This document shows positions 25,261-33,605 of a stretch of 44,464 bases of DNA, piece by piece. Below the pieces are notes generated by a model. The model did not search any database. It saw only the letters and a program-made list of their open reading frames with translations, and was not told the origin of the DNA. This stretch comes from a bacterium TMED88 (GTDB lineage: Bacteria > Myxococcota_A > UBA9160 > UBA4427): the NCBI GenBank assembly GCA_002171515.1, contig NHEP01000047.1:1-44464 (forward strand). Direction: 5' to 3'. The translations under genes and the position numbers were made by a program. Position 1 is the first letter of the stretch, and the number at the start of each line of letters is the position of its first letter.

Positions 25261-27188
25261 ACCGCTTGTTTTCCCTCGCGAAGGCGATCCCTCAAGGCTC
25301 CCGACGATCTTCCCGCCCGGCCCAGCCCGTCTCCTCCCCGAATACGGGTTCTCGAGCCGGGCGAACGGGCGCCACCCGCTTTGCGGCGCTCGGGATAGCC
25401 CTCTTGACGGCCGCCTGTGCGCCCCCGCCCGCTCCCCCGCAACCGGACTCCGAGACCCTAAGGCGGCTCAGCGGGGGCCAACTGATCGGATTTCAGAACG
25501 AACAGGCAATGGTCTGGCGCGGAATCCCCTATGCGACCGCACCTGTGGGCCCCCTGCGCTGGCGCTCTCCCCAACCGCCGCCTCCCTGGGAGGGCACTCG
25601 GCCCGCGATCGACTTTGGCGCGGCCTGTGCACAACTTGAGGCGGGTACCTCCACGGAGGACCTCAGCACCATCGAAGTGGGCCAAGAAGGAGATGAGGAC
25701 TGCCTCTCACTCAACATCTATGCGCCCAAAAATCTCGGAGCAAAAGAAAACCAGCAATCGCTCAAGCCGGTCTTGGTCTGGATTCACGGGGGCGGCAACT
25801 CAATGGGCGATGCCCGCTTCTACGACGGGTCAAGCCTCGCCACCGAGCAGGATGTAGTGGTGGTGACCGTCCAATACCGCCTGGGGGTCTTTGGCTGGTT
25901 TGATCATCCCGCCCTCCACGGCCCCGATGCATCCCCCGACGACCGCTCAGGAAACTACGGAACACTGGATCTGATTCGGGCCTTGGAATGGATCGAAAGC
26001 AACATCGCACAGTTCGGAGGCGATCCAAACCGCATCACGATTTTCGGCGAGTCTGCAGGCGGAGCCGATGTATTGGCGCTGCTCGCCTCGCCCCGAGCAA
26101 AGGGCTTATTTCACAGAGCCATCGCTCAGAGCGGAAGCACCCGAACGGTGAGCCGTGCCCAAGCACGAAACGCCCAACACGAAGCTGAACCCGGACTTCG
26201 AAACAGTTCAACCGAACTTTTGCTCGCACTCTTGATCAACGATGGCCAAGCCGCCAACCGCATTGAAGCCGGACGCGTCTTGGAAGCGATGCAGCAGGCC
26301 GACATTGAAAAATTCTTGAGAAGCCGCAGCAGCCTTGAACTGCTCGGAGCCGTGAGCGGGGGGAGTTTTGGTGGCATGTACGATGCCCCCGAACTGATTC
26401 GCGACGGTCACGTCCTTCCTCAAGAAGGCATCCTCGAAGCGCTTCGAACCGGTCGCGCCAATCCAGTCCCTGTCATGCTCGGGACCAATCGCGACGAAAC
26501 CAAACTCTTCTCCGCTCCCTCCTCTCCTTGGATTACCCGCCTGGGCCCCATTCCTCTCTGGTTCAATAATCAAGCCCAATATGATGTGGAGGCCGATTAC
26601 GGCTCGCGGCTTTGGAAAGTGCGGGGCGCGGATGCCCCCGCGCAGGCCCTCGCCGAATCCGGCCAAGCGCCGGTCTGGGTCTACCGTTTCGATTGGGACG
26701 AGGAAGGCTCCTTCCTGTGGCTTGATTTTTCCGAATTAATTGGAGCAGGCCACGGCGTCGAAATCCCATTCGTATTTGGGAACTTCGACTTTGGGCCCTT
26801 CACCGACACACTTTTTCCCGAGCCGTCTCGAGACGCTGCCCAGGCGCTTTCACGCCAAATGATGTCGTATTGGGGGTCCTTCGCGCGTAGTGGCAACCCC
26901 AACCCAGAGACGGCGAAGCGACCGGACTGGCCGGCCTGGCAAAACGATCGCACGCAATTTCTCCGCTTCGATACCCCGGCCGGCGGTGGAGTTTCACCTT
27001 CGGGGGACACGGCCTCGGTGGATCAGATTTTGAACAAGATTGCAAAGGATCCGCGGATTCAATCAGACGATTTGCGATGCCGGGTCTACGCCCAGATGAC
27101 CCAGCGCGGAGGCCCCCTGAGCGCCGAAGAATACACCCGTATCGCGGACGGACTCTGCCAGAACCGCCCATTAGAAGACGCGCTCTAA
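25257..27188 (+). CDS. Type B carboxylesterase, probably exported
   Basis: A 643-residue esterase of the cholinesterase/carboxylesterase family. The N-terminus has a basic stretch then FAALGIALLTAAC, an export signal with a possible lipidation Cys54, although Thr at -3 is atypical for a lipobox. The catalytic triad is Ser266 (GESAGG), Glu414 (NRDETKLF) and His499 (GAGHGVEIPFVFG). The oxyanion-hole motif IHGGGNSMGD, the EDCLSLNIYAP block and the late MMSYWGSFARSGNPNP segment are standard. It starts inside the BVMO stop codon (ATGA), implying coupled translation and a shared substrate stream. A convergent operon ends 163 bases downstream; the 27189-27350 gap holds no gene I can support. Confidence 0.9.
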   Translation: MNRLFSLAKAIPQGSRRSSRPAQPVSSPNTGSRAGRTGATRFAALGIALLTAACAPPPAPPQPDSETLRRLSGGQLIGFQNEQAMVWRGIPYATAPVGPLRWRSPQPPPPWEGTRPAIDFGAACAQLEAGTSTEDLSTIEVGQEGDEDCLSLNIYAPKNLGAKENQQSLKPVLVWIHGGGNSMGDARFYDGSSLATEQDVVVVTVQYRLGVFGWFDHPALHGPDASPDDRSGNYGTLDLIRALEWIESNIAQFGGDPNRITIFGESAGGADVLALLASPRAKGLFHRAIAQSGSTRTVSRAQARNAQHEAEPGLRNSSTELLLALLINDGQAANRIEAGRVLEAMQQADIEKFLRSRSSLELLGAVSGGSFGGMYDAPELIRDGHVLPQEGILEALRTGRANPVPVMLGTNRDETKLFSAPSSPWITRLGPIPLWFNNQAQYDVEADYGSRLWKVRGADAPAQALAESGQAPVWVYRFDWDEEGSFLWLDFSELIGAGHGVEIPFVFGNFDFGPFTDTLFPEPSRDAAQALSRQMMSYWGSFARSGNPNPETAKRPDWPAWQNDRTQFLRFDTPAGGGVSPSGDTASVDQILNKIAKDPRIQSDDLRCRVYAQMTQRGGPLSAEEYTRIADGLCQNRPLEDAL

Positions 27189-27350
27189 ACTTCGAAGACA
27201 TCCAAAAAGGGCCAGTCTTCAGCGAGAAGAAGCACGGCCTTGAGGACTACCTGAGGCCACCCAGGGAGAAGTGCGTGGCCAGCCTGCGGAACGCATCACA
27301 CCAGAAGGCGCTCCGGCTTCTCGTGTTGATCGATCTGACCGTGCCTGACT

Positions 27351-27773
27351 TCAAGACCGAGGGCGGAAACGGGGAATCGCGAGGGTCTCGCTCATGTCCT
27401 CCCAGACCAACTCGACCGGCATGGCGATTTCGACCGCTTCGGGCGCAATCCCGACGATGTTCGAAATCATCCTCAGTCCCCCCGAGCCTTCCAGGGAAAT
27501 CACGGCAATCACAAAGGGAAGGCTCTGTTCCGCGGCGAGGGGGCGGTGCACAATCGTAAAGGAGTAGACCTCTCCCAACCCCGAGACTTCTTGCCAATCC
27601 GACCGATCCGATTGGCATTCGGCGCAGACCGGAGAGGGGGGCAAGCGGGTCTGACCACAGTCCGCACATCGCTGTACAACCAGGCGATGCTCGGCTGCAG
27701 CCTCCCAAAAAGGAAGCGTCGTTGTGTCCGCCAAAGGCTGCGGCATCCCGTCGGGAAAGAATCGCTCGCTCAT
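27351..27773 (-). CDS. DUF35 OB-fold protein, ChsH2 C-terminal equivalent
   Basis: A 140-residue protein with the DUF35 layout: an N-terminal helix (LPFWEAAAEHRLVVQRC), a rubredoxin-like zinc ribbon with Cys36, Cys39, Cys50 and Cys53 (CADCG ... CAEC), and an OB-fold (GLGEVYSFTIVHRP ... LPFVIAVISLEG). DUF35 domains bind thiolase-like partners and acyl-CoA; in the mycobacterial sterol pathway the DUF35 part of ChsH2 forms the complex with aldolase Ltp2. Here it is a separate gene whose ATG overlaps the stop of the Ltp2-like gene by 4 bases, so the two chains are likely made in equal amounts. It is the last gene of the leftward operon. Confidence 0.9.
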   Translation of the reverse strand: MSERFFPDGMPQPLADTTTLPFWEAAAEHRLVVQRCADCGQTRLPPSPVCAECQSDRSDWQEVSGLGEVYSFTIVHRPLAAEQSLPFVIAVISLEGSGGLRMISNIVGIAPEAVEIAMPVELVWEDMSETLAIPRFRPRS

Positions 27774-28993
27774 TTTCGCCCCAATACCAATGCGCTGGAT
27801 GGCACACACGCACCGCTCGTCACCAAACAAACCTCTGCTCCGTCGACCGGGCTCGTTGATTCGCCTCGCAACGACCGGACGCCTTCGACCACGTGATTCA
27901 GACCGTGGATATACGCCTCCGATAAACTGCCTCCATGGGTGTTGGTGGGCAAGCTCCCGCCATTCCACTTGAGCGCCCCGCTTTCGATGAAAGCCCCCCC
28001 TTCCCCGCGCGCGCAGAACCCATAATCCTCGACCTGCATCAGCACACAACCCGTAAAGTGGTCGTAGATTTGTGCAACGTCGACATCCGATGGCTTCAAG
28101 CCCGCTTTACCCCAAAGACGTTTCGCCATCTCCTCTGTACCCCCTGTGGCATAGATCTCGTCTGCGATGTTGGCGTTTGTGAATGGACCGAAAGCATAAC
28201 CCTGCGGCGCCCCCTGCTCGCTGGCCAAAATTTCAACCGAGCGTCGAGCCAGATCACGGGCACGCTCCTCGGTAGTCACAACCACCGCACAGGCGCCGTC
28301 ACTTTCCAGGCAGCAGTCAAATAGGCGATGAGGATCCGCGATCATGGGCGAAGCGAAGTAGTCATCGAGCGTCATCGGCTTCTGGCCCATAACCGCTCTC
28401 GGATTGCGGCTCGCGTGCTCGCGGAAAGTCACGGCCAGAAGGCCTAACTGCTCCGGGCGCGTTCCATAGAGATGCATATGACGGCGGGTCGGCAACGCGT
28501 AAGCGGCCGCGGCCATCAGCAGTCCGTAGGGCATGGCGAACCCCATGGAGGCCAACATTAAGGAGTTAGCGGGCTGCACAGTCGGCGGGGCTGGATCCGG
28601 CGGAGCGCTGGCATCAACACCGCCTGTCCCGAAGCGAAAAAATTGCCCTTGGCACAGAGACCGGTAGACGACCACCACCTCGGCTTGACCCGTTTCCACC
28701 GCCATGGCGGCATTGCCGACAGCCGCACAGCCTCCGCCGCCTCCCGGCAACCAAACCATGTTGGCGAATCGAAGCGCCGGCAACCCGAGCTCGGCCGCTA
28801 AGAATGTGGCTTCATTTCGATCTTCGGCGAAAGAGGCCAAGCCGTCGACGTCTTTCATCGAAAGACCGGCATCGACCACTGCGCGCTGAATGGCCTGGCA
28901 GGCCAAAGCATGCTCGGTGACGTCACCGATCTTGCCCCAACGGGCATACTGGGTTTCGCCTACGCCGACTATGCAGGCTTTCCGTCCGCTCAT
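27770..28993 (-). CDS. Ltp2-like thiolase-fold aldolase
   Basis: A 407-residue thiolase-superfamily protein of the SCP-x/lipid-transfer type. The opening RKACIVGVGETQYARWGK, GLSMKDVDGLASF, and C-terminal DVAQIYDHFTGCVLMQVEDYGFC and NTHGGSLSEAYIHG segments (His353 in the NTHGG block, Tyr310) match steroid side-chain aldolases of the Ltp2 kind. These cleave a 22-hydroxyacyl-CoA by retro-aldol reaction and lack normal thiolase chemistry. The usual nucleophile region reads GGGGGCAAVGNAA, with a Cys89 whose role is uncertain. Neighbours support the assignment: DUF35 partner overlapping downstream, ChsH1-like hydratase 29 bases upstream. A different branched acyl-CoA substrate is possible. Confidence 0.85.
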   Translation of the reverse strand: MSGRKACIVGVGETQYARWGKIGDVTEHALACQAIQRAVVDAGLSMKDVDGLASFAEDRNEATFLAAELGLPALRFANMVWLPGGGGGCAAVGNAAMAVETGQAEVVVVYRSLCQGQFFRFGTGGVDASAPPDPAPPTVQPANSLMLASMGFAMPYGLLMAAAAYALPTRRHMHLYGTRPEQLGLLAVTFREHASRNPRAVMGQKPMTLDDYFASPMIADPHRLFDCCLESDGACAVVVTTEERARDLARRSVEILASEQGAPQGYAFGPFTNANIADEIYATGGTEEMAKRLWGKAGLKPSDVDVAQIYDHFTGCVLMQVEDYGFCARGEGGAFIESGALKWNGGSLPTNTHGGSLSEAYIHGLNHVVEGVRSLRGESTSPVDGAEVCLVTSGACVPSSALVLGRK

Positions 28994-29022
28994 GTACGCC
29001 CCTTTTGACCGTCCATAGGCCG

Positions 29023-29436
29023 CTAAACCCTCGGCAGCGAAATCACGACGTGCCCCGTCGCATGGTCGCCCAAATCGTTGGCCGCTCGAACCGCGACCTC
29101 AATGACTTGCTCGTCGCCCTCTTCACTGAGCGACGCCACTGCTCCTGTAAAACGGAGGATCTGACCCGGAACAGCGGGCCCCCCCAGTCGGATCCGAATG
29201 GCCCTCACCATTGTCTCAGGACCGCTCCAATCGGTGACATAACGCGACACATAACCATTCGTGGTGAGGATGTTCATAAACATGTCCGGCGCACCTTGGC
29301 CACGCGCATACTCGGCATCATGGTGAGCAGGCATAAAGTCGCGAGAGGCGATGGCCCCCGCCACAATCACCGTCGAGGTCACCGGCAGTTCAAAGGTTGG
29401 CAATGCGTCACCCACCGAAACCTGCATAAAGCTCAT
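29023..29436 (-). CDS. MaoC-like hydratase subunit, ChsH1-like
   Basis: A 137-residue single hot-dog domain. The segment ASRDFMPAHHDAEYARGQG, then MFMNILTTNGYVSRYVTDWSGP, and the late NDLGDHATGHVVISLP closely match my recollection of mycobacterial ChsH1 (igr operon), which has TRDFQDVHHD and QRYVTDWAGP at the same places. In that pathway ChsH1 pairs with the MaoC part of ChsH2 to hydrate the enoyl-CoA of the shortened sterol side chain. The Asp and His pair of the RDF..HHD block are the expected catalytic acids. ATG 29436 has GGAGGTG ahead and overlaps the stop of the upstream hydratase gene by 4 bases. Confidence 0.87.
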   Translation of the reverse strand: MSFMQVSVGDALPTFELPVTSTVIVAGAIASRDFMPAHHDAEYARGQGAPDMFMNILTTNGYVSRYVTDWSGPETMVRAIRIRLGGPAVPGQILRFTGAVASLSEEGDEQVIEVAVRAANDLGDHATGHVVISLPRV

Positions 29437-30008
29437 TGGGCACCTCCGAACTTTGAGAGATCGATCGTCGAGGGGTCGAATTTGAGGATCCGAAAGAGCT
29501 GTTGACCGACCAGCTCGTTACTCTGGTCGAAGTAGCGGGTAATCCAAGTGATGAAGTAGCCCTCTCCGAGTCCCGTTCTTTTTCGAACTGAGATCGATTC
29601 GAGTTCGCTCGTGGTCCGCAGGTGATCGCCGGGTTTCAGGTAGCGGAAAAATTCCAACTCGGAGTTGGTCGCTAAGGTGCCGGCGAACCCTGCCCGGTCA
29701 AGGGTCGGAATGGGGCCATCCGGGTTCATCTCACCGGGGGCCCCTCCGCGCTCAGCGATACCTTCAATCTTCGGTCGCGGCATCGTCCAAGCCTGCAGCA
29801 TCGCCGGCGGTGCAACGAGGCCCCCGTAGCGGCCCTTGGCTGCGCTCTCTTCATCCAGATAAGCCGGGTTTCGATCATCTAAGGCATCCACCCAGTGGCG
29901 AATCATCGGCACATTCACCGGGTCTGGAGCTTCCACCGGCGGCCCCATCGGTTGTCCAACGAAGCGTTCGAGGTCCGCCCGAACCGGATCATTCTCACTT
30001 TCGGTCAT
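29433..30008 (-). CDS. MaoC-like hydratase subunit, ChsH2 N-terminal equivalent
   Basis: A 191-residue hot-dog protein of the MaoC_N/FAS1-type dehydratase group. The segment PMIRHWVDALDDRNPAYLDEESAAKGRYGGLVAPPAMLQAW is the family hallmark, and YLKPGDHLRTTSELESIS and KRTGLGEGYFITWITRYFDQSNELVGQQLFRIL follow. It corresponds to the N-terminal hydratase part of ChsH2, whose C-terminal DUF35 part is encoded separately two genes downstream. It overlaps the ChsH1-like gene by 4 bases, so a heteromeric hydratase is likely. ATG 30008 is chosen; a GTG directly before it (30011) is possible. TetR lies 69 bases upstream on the same strand. Confidence 0.85.
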   Translation of the reverse strand: MTESENDPVRADLERFVGQPMGPPVEAPDPVNVPMIRHWVDALDDRNPAYLDEESAAKGRYGGLVAPPAMLQAWTMPRPKIEGIAERGGAPGEMNPDGPIPTLDRAGFAGTLATNSELEFFRYLKPGDHLRTTSELESISVRKRTGLGEGYFITWITRYFDQSNELVGQQLFRILKFDPSTIDLSKFGGAQ

Positions 30009-30077
30009 CACTTTTACTTTCGAATGGTTTGAATTTGAATCAACAACAAGCCCAAAGAGACCTTCGCCGACGCGGCA

Positions 30078-30707
30078 TCAAAGCAGATCCGAGCGACCCA
30101 CACCCAACCCACGGACTGCGAAACGCGCGAGGGCCGACGCCGCCGTGGCCACCCGGGGAGGCGCCTCCTGTCGACTGCGAGCCGCCATCGCCCCCACAAT
30201 TAGCGTGCCCAAACTTTCTCGGTCCATCGGATCCGCAGGCTCCCCGATCTCTCGGGTTTGATGGCCGGCATCGAGAATGCCGTCCACTGCCTCGTGAAAA
30301 TCCTTCAGAACCAATGCGAATTCAGTCGAACCCGGGCCTTCCACGGCGGTCACCGAATAAAGGGGAATCGGGAAGTCAATCGCTTGAAAGAACCCTTTAT
30401 TTTCATCGACTTGGGACAAGCAGATCTCAAAAAAAACGGCGAGCTGCGCCTCCATCCCCTCGACCCCTTGGATTCGAGTCGACAAGGCATGGGCCAGGGG
30501 CTCGCGACTCGCGGCAAAGCACCCCTTGAGAATCTCATCTTTCGACGAGAAGTACTCATAGACCGTGCTCCGACTGACACCGGCACGACGCGCAATCATA
30601 TCTACAGAAGAGCGGCCATAACCCTTTTCACTGATGACAGTCCGCGCCGCTTTGAGAATTTGGTCTCGGCGGTAGCTCTGAAGCAGCTCGACGGGGGGCT
30701 TCGGCAC
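30078..30707 (-). CDS. TetR-family regulator of the divergent catabolic locus
   Basis: A 209-residue TetR/AcrR repressor. The N-terminal helix-turn-helix is clear (ILKAARTVISEKGYGRSSVDMIARRAGVSRSTVYEYFSSKDEIL, about 17-60), and the C-terminal ligand domain is helical with no recognisable ligand signature. GTG 30707 is the start, with GGAG upstream. It is the first gene of the leftward hydratase-aldolase operon, and the divergent rightward operon starts 165 bases away. A palindrome with an extra half-site lies between them, so it probably represses both arms until an acyl-CoA or steroid-like ligand binds. The ligand is unknown. Confidence 0.9.
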   Translation of the reverse strand: MPKPPVELLQSYRRDQILKAARTVISEKGYGRSSVDMIARRAGVSRSTVYEYFSSKDEILKGCFAASREPLAHALSTRIQGVEGMEAQLAVFFEICLSQVDENKGFFQAIDFPIPLYSVTAVEGPGSTEFALVLKDFHEAVDGILDAGHQTREIGEPADPMDRESLGTLIVGAMAARSRQEAPPRVATAASALARFAVRGLGVGRSDLL

Positions 30708-30779
30708 GCGGCGGTGGCTCCGGATCGACTTTACGAGAGGCGGCGAACGACGCCGGGCGGATATGATTGGAGCAAACAG

Positions 30780-30808
30780 TTGCCTGCCACGTCCGACATC
30801 CGTAGGAT
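30780..30808 (+). promoter_or_regulatory. Sigma70-type promoter of the rightward catabolic operon
   Basis: TTGCCT (30780-30785) and TAGGAT (30803-30808) are separated by exactly 17 bases. A half-site GTCCGAC (30791-30797) lies inside the spacer and a full palindrome lies just after the -10 box. Transcription would begin near 30815, inside the palindrome, and the BVMO gene follows at 30872. Confidence 0.65.
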
Positions 30809-30810
30809 AG

Positions 30811-30828
30811 ATCGGACAGGCGTCCGAT
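30811..30828. promoter_or_regulatory. Palindromic operator, probable TetR site
   Basis: Perfect dyad ATCGGAC-AGGC-GTCCGAT over the predicted transcription start of the rightward operon. A third copy of the half-site, GTCCGAC, lies 14 bases upstream in the promoter spacer. TetR-family operators commonly have this size and position. Binding by the adjacent regulator is inferred. Confidence 0.7.
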
Positions 30829-30871
30829 GCAAAAAGTTGATCCCCCTTTCGCGCCTGGCCATCGAGGGCCT

Positions 30872-32389
30872 ATGAATCATTCCCCCCCGAGCAAGGCGAC
30901 CGCCAAACAGCGATCCAAAGCCCGCGTTGCGGTCATCGGTGCAGGAATGTCTGGCGTCTTGGCCGCCATCGAATTCAAGCGGGCCGGCTATACCAACTTG
31001 GTCATCTACGAAAAAGGCGCGAGCGTCGGGGGCACTTGGCGAGAAAACACCTACCCAGGGATTTGCTGCGACGTTCCCTCTCATTTCTACAGCTACTCCT
31101 TCGAGCTCAATCCCGAATGGAGTCATCGCTTTTCGCCGGGAGCGGAAATCCGCGCATACTTCGAAGGGATTGCCCGGCGATACGAAATACTCCCTTTGAT
31201 TCAGTTCGAGACGGAGGTCCAGGGCTGCCGTTTTGATCATGGACGGTGGCACCTCGCCCTCGCCGACGGCAAGACGGACACGGCTGATTTTGTGATTGCC
31301 GCCACGGGCGTCCTTCACCAGCCCGCCCTGCCCGACCTGAAGGGCCTGGACTCGTTCGAAGGACCCGCATTTCACAGCGCACGATGGGACCACAATGTCG
31401 CCATCGAAGGGCGGCGCCTGGGCGTCGTCGGAACTGGCTCCTCCGCTGTGCAAATTGTAAGCGCCAGCGTCGACTCGGTCCAAACACTCAACTTATTTCA
31501 ACGCACACCTCAATGGATCACGCCCATTGACAACCCCGCCTATCAAGACGAAGAGCGAGCCGAGTTCAGGAAAAATCCGGAGGCGATGCAGGCGATCAGA
31601 GAAGAAGCCGCACAGGCCTTCACCGATGGCTTTGCCAATCACTTGGTCGACGCCGAGTCGCCTGTCCTGGCCATCATTCACGACTCCTGCGTGGCCAACC
31701 TGGAGAGCAGCGTCCGCGATCCAATTCTCCGGGAAAAATTACGCCCCGACTATCAGGCAACATGCAAAAGGCTGGTCATGTCAGAAGGGTTCTATGAGGC
31801 GATTCAGAGGCCCAATGCCAACCTCATCACCGCATCGATTGATCAAGTTGAACCCGAAGGCATTCGAACATCCGACGGAGAGCTTCACCCGCTGGATATT
31901 TTGGTCCTCGCCACAGGATTCCGCGTCGAGGACTTTGTTCGCCCGATGCAGGTTTCCGGACGCGGCGGCACACTGCTCGATGAGGTCTGGCGGAGCGGTC
32001 CCAAGGCCTACCTTTCGATTTGCGTGCCAGATTTTCCAAATTTCTTCATGCTCCAGGGGCCAAGCTCTCCGGTGGGCAATTTTTCGTTAATCGAAGTCGC
32101 CGAGCTGCAGGTGCAATACATTCTTGAACTTATTCAATCCCTCGAGACGGAAGGCCCTCAAGCCATTTCAGTCTCGCAAGACGCGGCCACACGATATGAG
32201 TCGGATCGTCAAAAGGCTGCCCGAAAGACTGTATGGGCGAGCGGCTGCAATAGCTGGTACATCGGCAAGGACGGCCTACCCATCGCATGGCCCTTCACAT
32301 TTGATCGTTTTCGCGAGGAGATGGAAGGGCCCCGCCTTCAAGATTTCGAGACCCAATCAATTCACTCAGCACACCTCATTGAGGAATGA
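30872..32389 (+). CDS. Baeyer-Villiger monooxygenase
   Basis: A 505-residue class B flavoprotein monooxygenase. The FAD motif is GAGMSG (23-28), then GGTWRENTYPGICCDVPSHFYSYSF. The Baeyer-Villiger fingerprint FxGxxxHxxxW runs from Phe162 to Trp172 (FEGPAFHSARW), and the NADPH motif is GTGSSA (187-192). It oxidises a ketone to an ester or lactone; the substrate is unknown but the TDQ-like sterol module across the promoter suggests a terpenoid or steroid ketone. Start: ATG 30827 lies inside the operator palindrome and at the expected transcript start, so ATG 30872, with GAGGG close upstream, is preferred. It opens a seven-gene rightward cluster reaching 39950. It is not a close copy of the BVMO at 23785. 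Confidence 0.92.
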   Translation: MNHSPPSKATAKQRSKARVAVIGAGMSGVLAAIEFKRAGYTNLVIYEKGASVGGTWRENTYPGICCDVPSHFYSYSFELNPEWSHRFSPGAEIRAYFEGIARRYEILPLIQFETEVQGCRFDHGRWHLALADGKTDTADFVIAATGVLHQPALPDLKGLDSFEGPAFHSARWDHNVAIEGRRLGVVGTGSSAVQIVSASVDSVQTLNLFQRTPQWITPIDNPAYQDEERAEFRKNPEAMQAIREEAAQAFTDGFANHLVDAESPVLAIIHDSCVANLESSVRDPILREKLRPDYQATCKRLVMSEGFYEAIQRPNANLITASIDQVEPEGIRTSDGELHPLDILVLATGFRVEDFVRPMQVSGRGGTLLDEVWRSGPKAYLSICVPDFPNFFMLQGPSSPVGNFSLIEVAELQVQYILELIQSLETEGPQAISVSQDAATRYESDRQKAARKTVWASGCNSWYIGKDGLPIAWPFTFDRFREEMEGPRLQDFETQSIHSAHLIEE

Positions 32390-32450
32390 CCGAAAGTAGA
32401 CTTTGCGTTTTCGGACATCCCCGTCTCAAAACCAAAACAGGAGATAAGCC

Positions 32451-33542
32451 ATGAAGGCCGCTGTGATGCGCGCGACCAATGCCCCCCTCGAAATCGAAGA
32501 GCTCCAGATCGACGATCCTGGCCCGGGAGAAGTGTTGATGAAGACTTCGGCCTCGGGCATTTGCCACAGTGACCTTCATGTGATCGAGGGCGGCATTCCC
32601 TTCCCTCCCCCATGCGTCTTGGGCCATGAGCCCGCCGGCATTGTCGAAGCCGTTGGGCCGGACGTCACCACTGTGGCCCCGGGCGATCACGTCATCGCCT
32701 GCCTTTCTCGATATTGCGGCAGCTGCGACTTCTGTGTGGGGGGGCGCCCCTACCTCTGTCTAGCCGGCTATATGGGGCGGCCCGGCGGCAATCTCAAGCC
32801 GGCTCTCACAGATGCCCAGGGCGAGCCCGTGGCTCAGTTCACCAGCCTCTCTTCCTTCGCTGAGAAAATGTTGACCACGGAGAAATCGATCGTCAAAATT
32901 CGGGACGACATGCCCCTCGATCGAGCCTCACTGATTGGCTGTGGTGTCACGACGGGAATCGGAGCGGCACTCCACACGGTCGATATCCGCGCTGGGGATT
33001 CAGTGGTCATCATCGGCTGCGGAGGCGTTGGGCTCTCGGCCATCCAAGGCGCTCGCATCACCGGGGCCGGTCAGATTATTGCGGTGGATGCACAGCCCTG
33101 GAAATTTGACTTGGCCCGCAGCCTAGGGGCCACGGACTGCATTGATGCCTCGGCGGGCAATACCGTCGAAGCCGTGCACGACCTCACCGGGGGCGGCGCC
33201 CAGTATGTATTCGAGTGCATCGGCTTGGTTCCGACTGTCGAGCAGGCTGTCCAAATGACGGGTCGCGGTGGCACGACGGTCCTCGTCGGAGTCGTTCCGA
33301 TGACCGAGCAAGTCTCCATCAATGCAGCCGACCTCACGCTGCAGGAAAAGAAGGTCACCGGATCCTTGATGGGGTCGAATCGCTTCCAATACGACATGCC
33401 CCGCTACGTCGACTTCTACCTCGACGGGCGCCTTCGACTGGACGAAATGATTTCGGCCCGGATCAGCCTCGATGAGATCAATGGTGCTTTCGACGCGATG
33501 CGAAAAGGCGACGCGGCGCGGCAAGTCATCGTTTTCGATTAA
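32451..33542 (+). CDS. Zinc-dependent alcohol dehydrogenase
   Basis: A 363-residue MDR-family dehydrogenase. Catalytic zinc ligands are Cys38 (GICHSD), His59 and Glu60 (GHEPAG), and a third in [11 protein letters not shown]. Structural zinc cysteines are Cys89, Cys92, Cys95 and Cys103 (CGSCDFC ... YLC). The Rossmann motif is GCGGVG, followed by an acidic VDAQPW segment that points to NAD. This pattern is typical of class III-like or aryl/mycothiol-independent alcohol dehydrogenases. In this operon it would oxidise an alcohol, or reduce an aldehyde released by the Ltp2-type aldolase; that link is inferred. ATG 32451 has AGGAGA ahead. A strong hairpin begins five bases after its stop. Confidence 0.9.
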   Translation: MKAAVMRATNAPLEIEELQIDDPGPGEVLMKTSASGICHSDLHVIEGGIPFPPPCVLGHEPAGIVEAVGPDVTTVAPGDHVIACLSRYCGSCDFCVGGRPYLCLAGYMGRPGGNLKPALTDAQGEPVAQFTSLSSFAEKMLTTEKSIVKIRDDMPLDRASLIGCGVTTGIGAALHTVDIRAGDSVVIIGCGGVGLSAIQGARITGAGQIIAVDAQPWKFDLARSLGATDCIDASAGNTVEAVHDLTGGGAQYVFECIGLVPTVEQAVQMTGRGGTTVLVGVVPMTEQVSINAADLTLQEKKVTGSLMGSNRFQYDMPRYVDFYLDGRLRLDEMISARISLDEINGAFDAMRKGDAARQVIVFD

Positions 33543-33547
33543 ACGAT

Positions 33548-33592
33548 TCCCTCGGCTCACCCGATGGGGTCAGCCTCCGGTGAGCCGAGGGA
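33548..33592 (+). terminator. 14-base-pair hairpin between ADH and CoA-transferase genes
   Basis: Perfect 14-base arms TCCCTCGGCTCACC and GGTGAGCCGAGGGA enclose a 17-base loop. No T run follows, so this is probably a partial terminator or RNA-processing structure that lowers expression of downstream genes. An ATG at 33564 that could start the next frame lies in the loop; the preferred TTG start and its ribosome site lie just after the right arm. Confidence 0.6.
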
Positions 33593-33605
33593 TGAGAGGA
33601 ACAAT

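Noticed and set aside
27189-27350. Remnant gene or terminator in the 162-base convergent gap
   Set aside because: No conserved protein segment in either strand and only short imperfect stems without a T run.
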